Made by a program: the position numbers and the translations under genes
Assembly (NCBI GenBank): GCA_016222815.1
Contig: JACRQE010000003.1
Location: forward strand, 248,001-312,000
Direction: 5' to 3'
Length of the DNA stretch: 64,000 bases
From: Candidatus Uhrbacteria bacterium
GTDB taxonomy: Bacteria; Patescibacteriota; Patescibacteriia; 2-12-FULL-60-25
The notes under the pieces: model-generated
Seen by the model: only the letters and a program-made list of their open reading frames with translations
The model's database searches: none
Told to the model about the DNA's origin: nothing
Shown here: piece by piece, positions 42,224 through 49,920 of the stretch
How the letters are laid out: each line of letters opens with the position of its first letter
How positions within the stretch are numbered: position 1 is the first letter of the stretch

Positions 42224-42805
42224 TTATAGTCCAAGCGATAAGTTAAGGGGTGTGGCTTGTTTAGTTTCTGGCGGCAGAATCGGCATCGGTACTTGTTGTT
42301 TTTGGCCTAGTCGGTCAAAGAAATAGACACACGAGTTGGTCAGGGCATGCTCGTACACGTCCCGCGTAACCCTGACGTCCTGTAGGCAGTACTCGCGGAG
42401 CTTGTCGATCTCCCCTTTCTTCCAGAATTCCACGGCCATTAACCCATGCCCGCTCTTCCCCACCCCGAGCGTCGCGTGCGCCACGTCATCCAGCTTGACC
42501 CGGTGTCCGATGCGCTTCTCGATCTCCAGCATGATGTCCACGGTCGGGATGCGTTTCAGGTCGCCAGTATAATACGACTGCATGCAGGGATAGTCGAATC
42601 CGAACAGGTTGTAGCCGATCACCCGGTCAGCCCGTTCCAGCCGCGGCCAAAGTTTTGGCAAATCAGCTTCCAGGAACGATTCGAAAGTATCCGTTTCGTA
42701 GAAGTAGCATCCGACAAGCGAAATCTGCAGAAGCGTCGGATTATATGCTCCTACGTCCTGGAACGTGTTTTGGGTTTCGATGTCAAGGACGACTTCGCGG
42801 CGCAT
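42224..42805 (-). CDS. DEDD-type 3'-5' exonuclease (RNase H-like)
   Basis: The 193-residue protein has Exo I LDIETQ, Exo II VIGYNLFGFDYP and Exo III YCLQDVRVTRDVY, the motifs of the DEDDy family. Length fits the stand-alone RNase_H_2/YprB-like exonucleases. It would trim DNA or RNA 3' ends with two metal ions. On the minus strand CATAAT ends eight bases before the ATG, so the transcript is probably leaderless. Confidence 0.85.
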   Translation of the reverse strand: MRREVVLDIETQNTFQDVGAYNPTLLQISLVGCYFYETDTFESFLEADLPKLWPRLERADRVIGYNLFGFDYPCMQSYYTGDLKRIPTVDIMLEIEKRIGHRVKLDDVAHATLGVGKSGHGLMAVEFWKKGEIDKLREYCLQDVRVTRDVYEHALTNSCVYFFDRLGQKQQVPMPILPPETKQATPLNLSLGL

Positions 42806-42889
42806 GTTTGTGGATTATGGATTCGAAATATTAAGTCGAGTGCGACTTTAACATACGGAAACCGAACGCGTAAGGGGTATATCTTCGGC

Positions 42890-42918
42890 TTGCGTTTTTC
42901 CGCATTTTTCATTAAGGT
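42890..42918 (+). promoter_or_regulatory. Possible promoter of the 42978 gene
   Basis: TTGCGT (42890-42895) and TAAGGT (42913-42918) are 17 bases apart. Confidence 0.45.
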
Positions 42919-42977
42919 TATCCGGCTCTTTTCTCCGTTTCCTGCGATAAGGAGGTAGTGCCATCGGGACACAGCAT

Positions 42978-43580
42978 ATGGCGCTGTTCCCTAGCGGACA
43001 GCCCGTCACACCCAAGAACCGCGACCTTTGTTCCGCTTTGCTCCTGCATTGCGGCGCAGACATCCTGCGTTTTTTGGACGGCCCCTGGTCGTCCCAAGAA
43101 CAGTTCATCCGCTATATCGTCCGGTTCGATGAAATCGTGAGCGGCCAAGTGCCGCCGTTCGTCGTCCTGACGCGGACCAACCCTCTCGGACTCGTGGTCA
43201 CCAACGTCCGCAGGCGCCTGTGCCAGGTGTTCGTCAACCTAAAACTGGCGCTCTGGGTGATTTATGTCGATCCGGATGAGGATCCGTTCTTCTTCGCCAA
43301 TGCCGCGCGCTTGGGGACATTCGATCATCTTGATGGAATGGATTCCAGGAGCGAACCGGTCAGGGTTTGGTCCCCTATCGAACAGCCTGCCGACGGGGCA
43401 GAACGATATGTGATTTTAACGCCTCAAACCGTTAGCGACGATAGTCTGCGCAAACGGGTGGCCGAACTCTGGGGCGAATCCCAGGCAATACCGGCTGAAC
43501 CCGTTTCGGCGACACGGCTTCGCGCTGAGCTCTTTCCGCTGGATGACGTGCCCACCAGCCGTCGCCGCACTTCCAGATGA
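42978..43580 (+). CDS. ORFan soluble protein
   Basis: The 200-residue protein has no recognised family, signal peptide or membrane segment; the middle contains a hydrophobic strand block (VVLTRTNPLGLVV, LALWVIYVDPDEDP). The ATG at 42978 lies 22 bases after a perfect AAGGAGGT, which is too far; an in-frame ATC at 42963 is at the right distance, so a non-standard start is possible. A strong terminator follows. It is a single-gene unit. Confidence 0.7.
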   Translation: MALFPSGQPVTPKNRDLCSALLLHCGADILRFLDGPWSSQEQFIRYIVRFDEIVSGQVPPFVVLTRTNPLGLVVTNVRRRLCQVFVNLKLALWVIYVDPDEDPFFFANAARLGTFDHLDGMDSRSEPVRVWSPIEQPADGAERYVILTPQTVSDDSLRKRVAELWGESQAIPAEPVSATRLRAELFPLDDVPTSRRRTSR

Positions 43581-43584
43581 AAAA

Positions 43585-43620
43585 ACGCCCCACCATTCCT
43601 GGTGGGGCGTCTATTTTTTT
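43585..43620 (+). terminator. Intrinsic terminator after the 42978 gene
   Basis: ACGCCCCACC (43585-43594) pairs perfectly with GGTGGGGCGT (43601-43610), followed by CTATTTTTTT. Confidence 0.92.
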
Positions 43621-43749
43621 ATTCTTGTTTTTGTTGTAGACCCGTTCGACGGGTTTCCTCCCCTTGAACATCCGAAGCGTTTCGGAGACTCGAGGGGAGA
43701 AGGGACCGAAGGATTCGGTCCCGGTGAGATGCTGGCTCGGTGGAGGGGG
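43615..43749 (-). other. Hairpin-rich 3' end of the small-protein operon
   Basis: On the minus strand, successive stem-loops can form: GGGACCGAA with TTCGGTCCC, CTCCCCT with AGGGGAG and ACCCGT with ACGGGT. They follow the last gene of the minus-strand operon and may protect or terminate its transcript. Confidence 0.6.
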
Positions 43750-43929
43750 TCAGCTCGTGTAGATGACGCCGGGCGCAATCGGCCGTCGTTCCGGCTCGAC
43801 CGTCTTGATGTAATCCGCGTCGACGCCCCGTTCGCGCATGAGCTTTTCTGCTTGCTCCTGCGAATCAGCCAACACGATGATGTCATATCTTAGGACGCCT
43901 TGTCTGAATCGATATATGAAAACGTGCAT
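43750..43929 (-). CDS. 59-residue basic protein, last gene of the small-protein operon
   Basis: ATG 43929 follows a GGAGG site on the minus strand. The 59-residue product has a basic start (MHVFIYRFRQGVLRYD), a helix ADSQEQAEKLMRERGV and a Pro-rich end. No family is recognised; the fold could be a small ferredoxin-like or ribosome-associated peptide. It is the fourth gene of an operon read from 45112 down. Confidence 0.7.
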   Translation of the reverse strand: MHVFIYRFRQGVLRYDIIVLADSQEQAEKLMRERGVDADYIKTVEPERRPIAPGVIYTS

Positions 43930-43937
43930 CTATGGCC

Positions 43938-44232
43938 TCCGGCTTGGAGCTTCGAAGCGTGATTGCCTCGAACTCCCAAGGGGAGAGGGAACGTCGAGGA
44001 TGACGTTCCCGGTTTTGTAGGGGCGAGATTGCCTCGCCCTGGCTAAGCGCTGAGGTGGTACATCGCCCGCGCGCCGAGTGAAATCAGCGCAGTTACTGCT
44101 ACGATTCCGATAAACAGATACATTTATCTTCCTCCGGCTTGGAGTTCCGAGCGAAATTGCTCGGGTTCCCAAGGGGAGAGGGAACGTCGAGGATGACGTT
44201 CCCGGTTTTGTAGGGGCGAGGTTGCCTCGCCT
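43938..44232. repeat. Duplicated inter-gene spacer of about 100 bp
   Basis: The spacer 43938-44040 and the spacer 44131-44232 are close copies: both carry the block from CCCAAGGGGAGAGGGAACGT through ACGTTCCCGGTTTTGTAGGG (44 bases identical) and a family B palindrome. Each sits directly upstream of a GGAGG ribosome site on the minus strand. The copies flank the 26-residue gene. Confidence 0.85.
44043..44123 (-). CDS. 26-residue membrane peptide
   Basis: ATG 44123 is preceded by GGAGG and encodes MYLFIGIVAVTALISLGARA plus six residues, a single transmembrane helix. It lies between two hairpin-rich duplicated spacers in an operon with two larger small membrane proteins. Size and single helix are reminiscent of toxin-like or regulatory membrane peptides, but this is unproven. 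Confidence 0.65.
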   Translation of the reverse strand: MYLFIGIVAVTALISLGARAMYHLSA

Positions 44233-44236
44233 TATG

Positions 44237-44572
44237 TTATGCGCCGACGATTGCGCACAGGCCCCAGAGCACCCCGATGATTCCGAGGTACATGGCCAGG
44301 AGGACGAAGAAGAAGACTCCGCCCACGATGGTGACCCAGAGGATCCCGAGGCCGATGCCTCCGAGACCGCCCTGGACCAGATTCGTCGCCGCTCTCCGAC
44401 CGAAGGCCGGAGGCGGGAGTTCACCCGGGTCGTACCAGATCTCTACACCGGGCGGGATGGCGACCGTGGTCGCTGAGCTGATGCTAATCTCTGGGCCGCC
44501 CAGTGGTGCTCCTTTGCCGGAGGAGCCCTTCCCAGACGAACCCGATGAACCGCTGTTACCTCTTCGTGACAT
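44237..44572 (-). CDS. 111-residue protein: Ser/Gly-rich N-terminus and two hydrophobic segments
   Basis: ATG 44572 is preceded by GGAGG. Residues 1-30 are Ser/Gly/Lys low-complexity (GNSGSSGSSGKGSSGKG). A middle stretch ISSATTVAIPPGVEIWYDPGE leads to hydrophobic segments at about 75-90 and 92-108. The length (111) and layout match the neighbour at 44777. Family unknown. Confidence 0.75.
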   Translation of the reverse strand: MSRRGNSGSSGSSGKGSSGKGAPLGGPEISISSATTVAIPPGVEIWYDPGELPPPAFGRRAATNLVQGGLGGIGLGILWVTIVGGVFFFVLLAMYLGIIGVLWGLCAIVGA

Positions 44573-44776
44573 GGAACCTCCTAGGTTCGATTTGTAAGGT
44601 CCCCCGGTCTTGCCGTGGGACGACATTAGTTTTGTCATTCCCCGGTTGAACCGGGGAACCTCGTTTGGCTAGAATGTACGACTGACACCGGCGAATTCCG
44701 GCTGGAGCGTCCGGATTTTCATCCAGGCGTTCCAGGGGAATCGGGACAGCAGAACGCTGTCCCGTGGAGAAGGTGG
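44573..44776 (-). other. Structured spacer in the small-protein operon
   Basis: On the minus strand at least three hairpins can form: GGGACAGCG with CGCTGTCCC, GGTTCCCCGGTT with its complement around CA, and the segment near 44690-44745. The spacer lies between two translated genes in the same operon, so the structures are within mRNA. Confidence 0.6.
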
Positions 44777-45112
44777 CTAGCCCAGCGACATGAGGAGCTC
44801 ATGGGCTCCGATGAGGCAGACCCATGTCGTGAGCAGAACCGCGAGGAGAACTCCGCCGAAGAGCAGGATCGCACCGCCGAGCAGTACGCCGCCCTTGCCG
44901 AGCGTCTTGTAGATCGGCGGCTCGAGCTCCGAGCCCTTCCTGATGTAGGTGGCCGTTAGGACCACCGGGATCCGAGCCATTGCGGCCGTCGGAGCGGCAG
45001 GAGTCGGGGTAGGCGCAGCAGCAGGAGCGGCGGGGGTTGCAGGAGCCGCAGGAGCCGCGGGTGCTGCTGGGACGGGACGGGCTACCAGACCGGGACGACG
45101 GGGAGCAGGCAT
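44777..45112 (-). CDS. 111-residue protein: Ala/Pro-rich N-terminus and hydrophobic C-terminus
   Basis: ATG 45112 follows a GGAGG. The first 60 residues are Ala/Pro repeats (PAAPAAPATPAAPAAAP). The remainder has two hydrophobic segments with LGKGGVLLGGAILLFGGVLL and WVCLIGAHELLMSLG. It is the first gene of a minus-strand operon that continues through 44237, 44043 and 43750. The Pro/Ala linker may span the cell wall; both 111-residue proteins could form an envelope complex. Family unknown. Confidence 0.75.
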   Translation of the reverse strand: MPAPRRPGLVARPVPAAPAAPAAPATPAAPAAAPTPTPAAPTAAMARIPVVLTATYIRKGSELEPPIYKTLGKGGVLLGGAILLFGGVLLAVLLTTWVCLIGAHELLMSLG

Positions 45113-45130
45113 GGGACCTCCTTGAATTTG

Positions 45131-45190
45131 CGTCATCTTGAGCTTGTCGAAAGACCTTTTTAAGGTCCTTCGATCCCACTCAGGACGACA
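45131..45190. repeat. Family A palindromic repeat in the 5' leader of the small-protein operon
   Basis: CGTCATCTTGAG (45131-45142) pairs imperfectly with CTCAGGACGAC (45179-45189); inside, TCGAAAGACCTT pairs with AAGGTCCTTCGA. The element is transcribed as part of the leader of the 45112 operon, 19 bases upstream of its first start codon, where it would form a long hairpin. Confidence 0.8.
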
Positions 45191-45223
45191 GCGGTTTAGA
45201 TACAATGAGCGATTTAACTAACC

Positions 45224-45252
45224 AGAATAACACAAAATAAGCATTTTGTCAA
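45224..45252 (-). promoter_or_regulatory. Promoter of the small-protein operon
   Basis: On the minus strand -35 TTGACA (45247-45252) and -10 TATTCT (45224-45229) have a 17-base spacer. The sequence TTGACAAAA...TTTTGTGTTAT is shared with the oppositely directed promoter at 45343. Confidence 0.85.
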
Positions 45253-45367
45253 GGATAAGGCTAACACAAAAATCGCTTACTTAAGCCAAATTATTTTTGC
45301 TAAATTTACGTAAAATTTCAGTACATAATCAGCGTTTATCCATTGACAAAAGTAAGGTTTTGTGTTA
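45228..45367. promoter_or_regulatory. Three copies of TTTTGTGTTA between divergent promoters
   Basis: The 10-mer occurs at 45228-45237 and 45262-45271 on the minus strand and at 45358-45367 on the plus strand. Two copies lie inside the spacer and -10 of the two divergent promoters, one is between them. They could be operators for a common regulator. Confidence 0.6.
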
Positions 45368-45412
45368 TCTTTTTATGTTTACGGAGTGTAAAACCACGCC
45401 GTCAAACGGCGT
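45343..45412 (+). promoter_or_regulatory. Promoter and leader hairpin of the 45444 gene
   Basis: TTGACA (45343-45348) and TATCTT (45366-45371) are 17 bases apart. In the leader, ACGCCGT (45396-45402) pairs with ACGGCGT (45406-45412) around CAA. Confidence 0.85.
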
Positions 45413-45443
45413 TCCTTCCAACCAAAAGAAAGGCAGGTATTGA

Positions 45444-46871
45444 ATGTCGAAGCTGAATTTGGGGCTCAACCGCCACGTGGAGAACATCTTCCGGGCGTTG
45501 GCTCCCGATATCGCCGCTTGGCGCATCATCGGCACTGCGGAAGGCCCGGGCCACTGCGCCTGCGGCCATCACGTCACCCTGGGTAGTTTCGTCCTGAAGC
45601 GCCCTGGAGATGAGAAGGAAGTTTGCATCGGCCAGAGTTGCATCCTCCAAACTCTCCCCTTCCTCCAGCAGATGACCGGGAGCGACAAGTCCGAGGCTGT
45701 AGAGAACTGGCAGGAGCAGCTGCTCGAGTGGCGCCGCCAGCGTGCGCTCAAGGCAGGTGAGGAAAGGCTCCGCGCCATCCTCCCCACAGCCGCGGCGTTC
45801 GACCTCTGGTTCGCCGAAGCCAAACAGCGTCTGATGGGCTACGGCTTGCCGCCGTACTTCCACGATCGCGCGGAACGTCGGTTGGGTGAGTTGGCCCGCG
45901 AGTCGATTCCCGGCCAACGGGCTGAACGAGTAAAGCTGAACATGGCCGGATTCCGAAACCATGCTCCCCTGCTCATCAGCGACGCCAAGGCCAAAGGTAT
46001 CGAGCTCGGCGAACTTCCGGACATGCCGCCGGCCGACGACGCCTGGATGCTGCTCCGGCTCCAAGCCGAAGATCTGCGCCACTGCTTAATCGCCGCAACA
46101 GCCTGGAAAGTGCTGGCGGACGATGAGCGGCGGTTGGTCTACGGCATCCTGCCGGCGACTGCGGAGGATCTCGAGATCTGGCTCATGCTGGCTCGCGAGC
46201 TCGATACCCAGCTCGCCTCCGCCTCCGATGTCCTGACCGATATCCAGGCCAGGATGGAAGCGGCCCAAGGCGAGGCGCTGGACGAACTCTCGGTTCTCCA
46301 GTCTGCGAGTAAGCCGAATCTCGACGAGCGCATTTCTGTCTGGTTGGACCGGGCGCGCAAGCTCCTCGAATCCACGCCTGACGTAGCCTCACTCGTCGCT
46401 CTCGCGGAACAGAAACGGCAGGTGCGCGAATCGGAGCGGAAGCAGAAGCGCGCAGAGGCTGAAGCCGCACGTCAGCGACAGCTGGCAGCAGCGGTTTGCC
46501 GCGATGCCCTGCTCAAGGCTGCCGAGGCCGGACAGCGCCGTTACGACCTCGAGCGACGGATCGCCGAAGTCCAAGCGTTCATCCAGAACGCGGCGAACGA
46601 TGCGTGCTATCGCTTGAGTTTCGAGATTGCGCGCAACCCCAAGAGCCAGGTGCTCGAGCTCGAAGCCAAGTCACCCGACCAGCATACGATTTACATCCTG
46701 GCGCGGCGCGATATTCACTTGGTCAAGCCTGGCGACGTCTGCCTGTGTGACCAGCAGAGGATCCTCCACGATTCACCGCAGCTGCGTGTCCTGCTCGTGG
46801 GTCTGCGAGCCAACATCTCTGCCAACGATCGCCTCGTTTCCAGCCTCCAGGCACGGCTGCAAGTCGCCTGA
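45444..46871 (+). CDS. ORFan protein with N-terminal zinc-binding-like motif and coiled coil
   Basis: The 475-residue soluble protein carries CACGHH and VCIGQSC near residues 38-69, a CxC...C...C arrangement typical of small treble-clef or ribbon zinc sites. The middle is helical, with an Arg/Glu/Ala-rich coiled coil at about 330-400. The C-terminal 85 residues contain IYILARRDIHLVKPGDVCLC. No family is recognised. An AAAGG precedes the ATG. It is divergent from the small-protein operon with a nearly identical promoter, and a strong terminator follows. Confidence 0.75.
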   Translation: MSKLNLGLNRHVENIFRALAPDIAAWRIIGTAEGPGHCACGHHVTLGSFVLKRPGDEKEVCIGQSCILQTLPFLQQMTGSDKSEAVENWQEQLLEWRRQRALKAGEERLRAILPTAAAFDLWFAEAKQRLMGYGLPPYFHDRAERRLGELARESIPGQRAERVKLNMAGFRNHAPLLISDAKAKGIELGELPDMPPADDAWMLLRLQAEDLRHCLIAATAWKVLADDERRLVYGILPATAEDLEIWLMLARELDTQLASASDVLTDIQARMEAAQGEALDELSVLQSASKPNLDERISVWLDRARKLLESTPDVASLVALAEQKRQVRESERKQKRAEAEAARQRQLAAAVCRDALLKAAEAGQRRYDLERRIAEVQAFIQNAANDACYRLSFEIARNPKSQVLELEAKSPDQHTIYILARRDIHLVKPGDVCLCDQQRILHDSPQLRVLLVGLRANISANDRLVSSLQARLQVA

Positions 46872-46876
46872 ATCTC

Positions 46877-46926
46877 AAAACCGCCGGCAATCTCCCGTCC
46901 TGGGATCGATTGCCGGCGGTTTTCAA
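46877..46926. terminator. Bidirectional intrinsic terminator
   Basis: AAAACCGCCGGCAAT (46877-46891) pairs perfectly with ATTGCCGGCGGTTTT (46909-46923), between the 45444 gene and convergent typA. Confidence 0.92.
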
Positions 46927-46943
46927 ATTGTCGCGAATATTTC

Positions 46944-48746
46944 TTACCCTTGTCCCGCAGCCCTTCTGCGTTCGTAATCCTTCAGAAGAGTTTTGCGGAT
47001 ACGGATATTTTTCGGGGTGACCTCCACCAATTCGTCGTCGCCGATGTATTCCAAGGCATCTTCCAGCCCCATGATGCGCGGCACATCCAGCGCCAAAGCC
47101 ACGCCATCGCCTTTGGAGCGCATGTTGGACAGGCGTTTTTCTTTGCAGAGGTTGACCACCAAATCTTCAGGTTTGGCGTTCTGGCCGATCACTTGCCCTT
47201 CGTAAATCATGATTCCCGGGTTGATGAACAGTTGTCCCCTTTCCTGCGCCATCTTCATGCCGTAGGAATTGGATTCTCCGCTCTCATGCGCGATAAGCGA
47301 GCCGTGTCCGATGTTGCCCAAATCGCCGCAGTACGGACGGTAGCCGATGAACAGCGTGTTCAGGATGCCCTGGCCGCGCGTGTCCATCATGAATTCGTTG
47401 CGGTAACCGATCAGGCCGCGCGTCGGAATCACGAACTCCATGAATGAGACGCCGTTGTCCGCCTTCATGTCCTTAAGCTCGCCTTTGCGTTTGCCGAGCT
47501 TCTCGATGACTGTCCCGGCCATGTTCTCCGGTACCTCAATCGAAACTTCCTCGAACGGTTCCTGCTTCTCTCCGTTGATTGTTTTGTAGATGACTTGCGG
47601 ACGCGAGACCTGGAGTTCGTAACCCTCGCGGCGCATCTTTTCGATCAAAATCGCCAGGTGCAACTCCCCTCTTCCGGACACGATGAAACCCTCGGTTTGG
47701 GAGTCGGTTTCTACGCGCAGGGCCACGTCGTTCTGGAGCTCACGGTCCAAACGGTCCTTGATGTTCCGGGATGTCGTGTACTGGCCTTCCTGCCCGCCCA
47801 GCGGCGAGGTGTTCACCGCAAAGGTCATCTTGACCGTCGGTTCCTCGATCTTCAGAACAGGTAATGCTTCCGGGTTGGCCGGATCCGCCAGCGTCTCGCC
47901 GATGTTGACGCCTTCGATGCCTGCGAACGCGACGATTTCACCCGCCGGAGCCTCCGTGACTTCGATGCGGCCCATGCCGTCGAATATCATGACGCTCGTG
48001 ACTTTGGCCGGTGCGACTTTACCGTCGCGGTTAATCCAAGCCACGTTGCCGGGTTTGAACACGCCGCGCCGTACGCGGCCGATGCCCATTTTCCCTTTGT
48101 AGTTGTCGTAAGAAACGTTGGCTACCGAAACCTGCAACGAACCGTTCGGGTCAGCCGAAGGTGCGGGAATCTCTTCGATGATTGTCTGGAAAAGCGGCTT
48201 GATGTCGGTCATGACCCCAAGATTCGGTTCCCAACCGGCTTTGGCCTGTTTAGCCGAAGCGTAGATGACCGGGAAGTCGGTCTGCTCGTCCGAAGCTCCC
48301 AAGGCCACGAACAGATCAAAAGTCTGGTTCAACACCCAGTCCGGTCTGGCATCCGGCTTGTCTATCTTATTGATTACCAAAATTATTCGATGCCCGGCCT
48401 CGAGCGCCTTTTTGAGCACAAATCTTGTCTGCGGCATGGGCCCCTCCTTGGCGTCCACCAGCAACAGGCAGCCGTCCACCAGGTTCATGATGCGCTCCAC
48501 TTCGCCGCCGAAGTCAGCGTGACCCGGGGTGTCCACGATGTTGATCTTCACGCCGCCGTAAATCACAGCTGCATTTTTGGACAGAATCGTAATTCCCCGC
48601 TCGCGTTCGAGTGGGTTGGAGTCCATGATCGTCTCGCCTTCCAGCCCCTTTTCCCGGAAAGTTTCGGATTGCTTCAAAAGAGAGTCAACCAACGTGGTTT
48701 TCCCGTGGTCGACGTGCGCGATGATGGCGATATTGCGGAGTTCCAT
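46944..48746 (-). CDS. typA: Ribosome-associated GTPase TypA/BipA
   Basis: The 600-residue protein has the translational GTPase G1 AHVDHGKTTLVDSLL, the switch region DTPGHADFGGEVER and NKIDKPDA. Domains II-III follow, and then the BipA C-terminal domain with MDTRGQGILNTLF and GYRPYCGDL. Length fits BipA. It binds ribosomes and helps assembly of the large subunit under stress. A minus-strand promoter TTGACT-17-TAAACT ends 11 bases before the start, giving a leader of only a few bases. Confidence 0.96.
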   Translation of the reverse strand: MELRNIAIIAHVDHGKTTLVDSLLKQSETFREKGLEGETIMDSNPLERERGITILSKNAAVIYGGVKINIVDTPGHADFGGEVERIMNLVDGCLLLVDAKEGPMPQTRFVLKKALEAGHRIILVINKIDKPDARPDWVLNQTFDLFVALGASDEQTDFPVIYASAKQAKAGWEPNLGVMTDIKPLFQTIIEEIPAPSADPNGSLQVSVANVSYDNYKGKMGIGRVRRGVFKPGNVAWINRDGKVAPAKVTSVMIFDGMGRIEVTEAPAGEIVAFAGIEGVNIGETLADPANPEALPVLKIEEPTVKMTFAVNTSPLGGQEGQYTTSRNIKDRLDRELQNDVALRVETDSQTEGFIVSGRGELHLAILIEKMRREGYELQVSRPQVIYKTINGEKQEPFEEVSIEVPENMAGTVIEKLGKRKGELKDMKADNGVSFMEFVIPTRGLIGYRNEFMMDTRGQGILNTLFIGYRPYCGDLGNIGHGSLIAHESGESNSYGMKMAQERGQLFINPGIMIYEGQVIGQNAKPEDLVVNLCKEKRLSNMRSKGDGVALALDVPRIMGLEDALEYIGDDELVEVTPKNIRIRKTLLKDYERRRAAGQG

Positions 48747-48757
48747 ACAGTCGGCTG

Positions 48758-48786
48758 AGTTTACAGCAAATTTCGAAATTAGTCAA
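48758..48786 (-). promoter_or_regulatory. Promoter of typA
   Basis: On the minus strand -35 TTGACT (48781-48786) and -10 TAAACT (48758-48763) are exactly 17 bases apart. The start codon follows 11 bases after the -10. Confidence 0.75.
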
Positions 48787-48827
48787 AGGCGACAGTGTTG
48801 ATTGTCGTTGTATGGCCTAAAAGCAAA

Positions 48828-48889
48828 CTCTGAGTCTGTCGAAGGGTACCCGAATTCATTCCGCTGGCAGTCCTTCGATAAACTCAGGA
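48828..48889. repeat. Family A palindromic repeat, intergenic copy
   Basis: CTCTGAGTCTGTCGAAGGG (48828-48846) is an imperfect inverted repeat of TCCTTCGATAAACTCAGGA (48871-48889). It is the only copy wholly outside genes and leaders, between typA and the glycoside-hydrolase gene. Confidence 0.75.
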
Positions 48890-48903
48890 ACTATATTTTA
48901 TCT

Positions 48904-49920
48904 CTATTTTATGCGGCTCTTCCAGAATTCCTTCGCCGCTTCGATGAACTCCGGATGGCCCTGTTTCTCTTTCATCCAAACCCACCACTCTATTCCCCAG
49001 AAATCCACGGCATCCAAACCCATGCGCTCCGCGAACGAGAAATTCTTACGCATCTGCGTGGCGTCCATGCTCGTCAGCTGGTCTTTGATGGGCGTATCCT
49101 GCAGCGCTTTGTTGCTCCACGGTTCCATCTGGAACTCGCTGACGTACAGATCCTTGACTCCCAAAGGCCGCAACAGCATCGCCTTCCTCATGTATAAGTA
49201 GGGGGGCACGAACCAATAGCGGAAATTGATGTTTCCCAGTACCGGGTTGCGTACGACTCGGTAAACGCTTATGCCCAACCGGTCCACGAATACGCCGAGC
49301 GTCATCCAAAGCGACAGCTCGCCCGAATCCGTGGTGTAGACCGGGCGTGTCGGATCCAGGCCGCGCACGAACTCGGTCTCGCGTCGTATGAAAAGGTAGT
49401 CCGGAGCGGGGCAATCCCCGTAACTGAAGTGCGGTTCGTTCTCCACCTGCCAGGCCAGGATGGCCGGGTTATCTCGGTAGCGGGTCACGACCGTCTCGAT
49501 GTATCGCAAGGTATTCTGTCTCTGTTCCTCGCGCGGCATTTTCTTCCACCAATCCGGTCCCCAGCACTCGGGCCATCGCGGCAGCTTCTCCCCGACCGCC
49601 AAAACGACTTTGCCTCCGCGCGATCCCACTGCCCTGATGTCATTATCCAAATCCCTGAAATCCCACCCCCCTTTGTTTGGCTCCAACAACTTCCAATACG
49701 CAGCAAGCCTGAAACGTCGGATACCGACATCATCCAACGCTGTAGCTAGCGTCGCATCCGGATCAAGCCCTAACTCTTCGGCATACGGTCGGCTGAACGT
49801 CATTCCGTAGGTCACGTTTTTTGTCTTTGTCGGCCAACCTACGAAAAGGAATGCCAAAATGAACGCCGCAAACAAACCGAGAAGAGCCAGCATAAACTTG
49901 AGCAGGGCGGTTAGGGTCAT
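48904..49920 (-). CDS. Membrane-anchored glycoside hydrolase (TIM barrel, clan GH-A-like)
   Basis: The 338-residue protein has an N-terminal signal/anchor segment (about 8-27) and a barrel with the acid/base Glu in LAWQVENEPHF and the probable nucleophile Glu in LYVSEFQMEPW, as in GH5, GH39 and GH42 relatives. Conserved WxWE-type late motif FWGIEWWVW is also present. It would act on polysaccharide outside the membrane. The substrate is not readable. It overlaps the EamA gene by four bases. Confidence 0.8.
   Translation of the reverse strand: MTLTALLKFMLALLGLFAAFILAFLFVGWPTKTKNVTYGMTFSRPYAEELGLDPDATLATALDDVGIRRFRLAAYWKLLEPNKGGWDFRDLDNDIRAVGSRGGKVVLAVGEKLPRWPECWGPDWWKKMPREEQRQNTLRYIETVVTRYRDNPAILAWQVENEPHFSYGDCPAPDYLFIRRETEFVRGLDPTRPVYTTDSGELSLWMTLGVFVDRLGISVYRVVRNPVLGNINFRYWFVPPYLYMRKAMLLRPLGVKDLYVSEFQMEPWSNKALQDTPIKDQLTSMDATQMRKNFSFAERMGLDAVDFWGIEWWVWMKEKQGHPEFIEAAKEFWKSRIK

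Noticed and set aside
43938-44232. Possible CRISPR array
   Set aside because: Only two repeated units of about 100 bp, containing ribosome sites and enclosing a coding frame; no regular repeat-spacer structure or cas genes.
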